Assembly (NCBI RefSeq): GCF_023151555.2
Contig: NZ_CP100426.1
Coordinates: forward strand, 248,001-312,000
Source of the DNA: Photobacterium sp. CCB-ST2H9
GTDB taxonomy: Bacteria > Pseudomonadota > Gammaproteobacteria > Enterobacterales > Vibrionaceae
DNA length: 64,000 nucleotides
Direction of reading: 5' to 3'
The notes under the pieces: generated by a model
The model's input: the letters and a program-made list of their open reading frames with translations, nothing else
What the model was told of the DNA's origin: nothing
Database searches by the model: none
In this document: positions 62,413-64,000 of the stretch, in pieces
How the letters are laid out: the number at the start of each line of letters is the position of its first letter
How positions within the stretch are numbered: position 1 is the stretch's first letter
Program-made: the position numbers and the translations under genes

Positions 62413-63969
62413 ATGCAGGAACAATTCCAGAACCTGATTGAATACTTGCATGGGGTTTGGGTACGGCGGCGCTGGATCATTATAGCCAGTTGGATCCTCT
62501 GTCCGCTGGGTTGGGCCGTTGTGACTCTGTGGCCCAATCAGTACACGGTTGAGGCGAGAGTGTATGCCGATACCCGCTCGATTCTTCAGCCGCTGTTAAA
62601 AGGTCTGGCTATTCCGAATGACTCCAATCAGGAACTGAGCCTGATGGTCAAAACACTGCTCAGCCGCAAAAACCTGGAGACGATTGCCCGGTATACCGAT
62701 GCTGATCTGAAAGCGACAAATAATGAAGAGTATGAGGATATCCTCAAAGAGCTGAAAGACCACATTGTGATCAAGTCTGCTGGCCGGGAAAACCTTTTCA
62801 CCATCAGTTACAGCGGAACAGACCCGGTGTTTGTGAAAAATGTCGTGCAGTCTGCCCTGGATGTTTTTGTTGAGAATACTTTGGGGAAAAACCGTCAGGA
62901 TACGGATAAAGCGAATGAGTTCATCAACCGTCAGCTCTCTGATTACGAAAAGCGGCTCGCTGAAGCGGAAAGTAAGTTGGCAGATTTTAAGCGCAAGCAT
63001 GCCGGTTATCTGCCGAGTTCCGAACAAGGGTTCCAGCGTCAGCTTGATGGGCTGAACAGTGAGATCGAAGGCACGCATCTTCAGTTGCAGGAACGCCGGA
63101 CCCAGCTGGAGACGGCCAAAAATAAGCTGAATGAGGAGATGGACACAGCTGCCAGAAATCAGAGAGAGCAACCGACGGCGTATGACGACAGGCTGGAATC
63201 GCTCCGGACCCGTCTGGATGAGCTGTTGTTCCGCTTTACCGACAAGCATCCGGATGTGAAAGAAACCAAGCGTCAAATCAGTGAACTGGAACAGCAGAAA
63301 CAAGAATTGCTGTCAGTTTCTGGGGGAGACAGAAACAGTGAGTTCAGAAATACCGAACTGTTTCAGAATCTGAAGCTTCTGATCAGTCAGCTTGAAAACG
63401 AGGTCGCGTCTTTACAGGTGCGTGAAAAAGCCCAGTTGGAAAAAGCGGCTGACCTCCGGGAAAAATTAGTGAAGATGCCTGAAGTTGAAGCGCAGCTGAC
63501 AGGGCTGACCCGGAGTTATGACATTACCAAGAGCAAGTATGAAGAGCTGTTGTCCCGTCGGGAGTCTGCCCTGATTTCCCAAAAAGTGGGCGCAGCTTCT
63601 GATGATATTACGTTCCGGGTCGTTGATCCGCCGCGTGCGCCGATCAAACCATCCGGACCGTTTCGTCCGCTGCTGCTGGCTATCGTCTTGGTCTTCGGGG
63701 TCGGAGCAGGGCTCGGACTGGCTTTCTTTGTCAGTCAGCTTTATCCGACAACAACCTCTGCAAGACAGCTGTATCAGATGACAGGTTTACCGGTTCTTGG
63801 TGGCGTCTCTCCAACCCGGCAATCTGGCATCATGGCTGCAGTACGCAGGGAGCATTGGCGGTTTGTCTGGATGAGTACCGCATTAGTGGTGTGTTTTTTG
63901 GGTTTCATGGCGCTGAACCTTGATGCCTCAATTCATGCGCGAATTATGCAGGAGATGGGGTGGTTATGA
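62413..63969 (+). CDS. XrtA-system chain-length determinant protein
   Basis: A 518-residue Wzz-type polysaccharide co-polymerase. The N-terminal Wzz domain with a membrane helix ('WIIIASWILCPLGWAVVTLWPNQYTVEARVYADTRSILQPLLKG') is followed by a long coiled coil (about residues 165-360), the GNVR-like region, and a C-terminal helix (LLLAIVLVFGVGAGLGLAFFV). A further helix lies near the end (VWMSTALVVCFLGFMAL). It sets chain length and links assembly to export (TIGR03007 type). GGAGG precedes ATG 62413, and the stop overlaps the next gene by ATGA. Confidence 0.93.
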   Translation: MQEQFQNLIEYLHGVWVRRRWIIIASWILCPLGWAVVTLWPNQYTVEARVYADTRSILQPLLKGLAIPNDSNQELSLMVKTLLSRKNLETIARYTDADLKATNNEEYEDILKELKDHIVIKSAGRENLFTISYSGTDPVFVKNVVQSALDVFVENTLGKNRQDTDKANEFINRQLSDYEKRLAEAESKLADFKRKHAGYLPSSEQGFQRQLDGLNSEIEGTHLQLQERRTQLETAKNKLNEEMDTAARNQREQPTAYDDRLESLRTRLDELLFRFTDKHPDVKETKRQISELEQQKQELLSVSGGDRNSEFRNTELFQNLKLLISQLENEVASLQVREKAQLEKAADLREKLVKMPEVEAQLTGLTRSYDITKSKYEELLSRRESALISQKVGAASDDITFRVVDPPRAPIKPSGPFRPLLLAIVLVFGVGAGLGLAFFVSQLYPTTTSARQLYQMTGLPVLGGVSPTRQSGIMAAVRREHWRFVWMSTALVVCFLGFMALNLDASIHARIMQEMGWL

Positions 63970-64000
63970 GTATTATTCAAAAAGCAATGCAGCAGAAAAC
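63966..64000 (+). CDS. First codons of the next XrtA gene, probably the tyrosine autokinase
   Basis: An ATG overlapping the chain-length gene stop (ATGA) opens a frame MSIIQKAMQQK that runs off the window. Position and the helical, Gln/Lys-rich start fit the XrtA-associated tyrosine autokinase (CpsD/BY-kinase family), which normally follows this gene. The identification rests on context only. Confidence 0.5.
   Translation, partial: MSIIQKAMQQK

Noticed and set aside
40970..64000. PEP-CTERM substrate proteins
   Set aside because: I looked for a C-terminal PEP motif, hydrophobic helix and basic tail among the proteins of the locus and saw none.
1..64000. rRNA, tRNA, insertion sequences, phage genes, attachment sites
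   Set aside because: None recognised on either strand by reading; no flanking repeats or transposase or integrase motifs were seen.

Overview
The window reads as chromosomal DNA of a marine gammaproteobacterium of the Vibrionaceae. It has moderate GC by eye, and Photobacterium is my best guess. The reasons are the combination of a phaB-phaA-phasin-phaC cluster, sstT, pqiABC, a second secDF pair, fabY, creA and a CsrB-type regulatory RNA preceded by a GacA/UvrY/VarA-type box. The genus is an inference; no rRNA is present to settle it. No rRNA, tRNA, insertion sequence, phage or CRISPR array was seen.

Layout, left part (1-15050): the tail of an unrecognised gene; small unrecognised secreted proteins; a CPA2-type antiporter; a His-rich periplasmic protein; a two-gene unit of a 2OG-Fe(II) dioxygenase and a class V PLP enzyme, preceded by a possible Cys-rich mini-ORF; sstT; and a reverse-strand operon moxR - DUF58 - DUF4381 - batA - batB/C - batD (aerotolerance-type cell-envelope operon), whose BatB/C protein carries a 15-copy QQG repeat.

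Middle part (15051-40960): an 840-base regulatory region, then the polyhydroxybutyrate operon phaB-phaA-phaP-phaC with hairpins on both sides of phaP; pqiABC; a ROK sugar kinase; a CsrB-like RNA; an MFS transporter; a predicted sigma-54-driven small RNA; an RbgA/YlqF-type GTPase; a SecDF paralogue preceded by a secreted protein; an AraC/GlxA regulator; fabY; a long-chain acyl-CoA synthetase; creA; a VanZ-like protein; and a trypsin-like protease.

Right part (40970-64000): a large exopolysaccharide locus of the exosortase A (XrtA/PEP-CTERM) type. It holds prsT (TPR lipoprotein), a GNAT-like protein, a beta-helix protein, a deacetylase, a flippase, an O-antigen-ligase-like protein, an eight-gene reverse operon (initiating sugar transferase, deacetylase, FemAB-like protein, glycosyltransferase, exosortase A fused to EpsI, amidotransferase, two more glycosyltransferases), and divergently an outer-membrane export lipoprotein, a chain-length determinant and the first codons of what should be the tyrosine autokinase. 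Together these genes would build, modify, flip, polymerise and export an extracellular polysaccharide and process PEP-CTERM proteins. No PEP-CTERM substrate is in the window.

Most notable observations: the Cys-rich mini-ORF abutting the dioxygenase Shine-Dalgarno; the orphan sigma-54 promoter plus strong terminator at about 27.6-27.8 kb; the CsrB-like RNA with its activator box; a 39-residue membrane peptide gene inside the polysaccharide operon; and the hairpin-partitioned pha operon.
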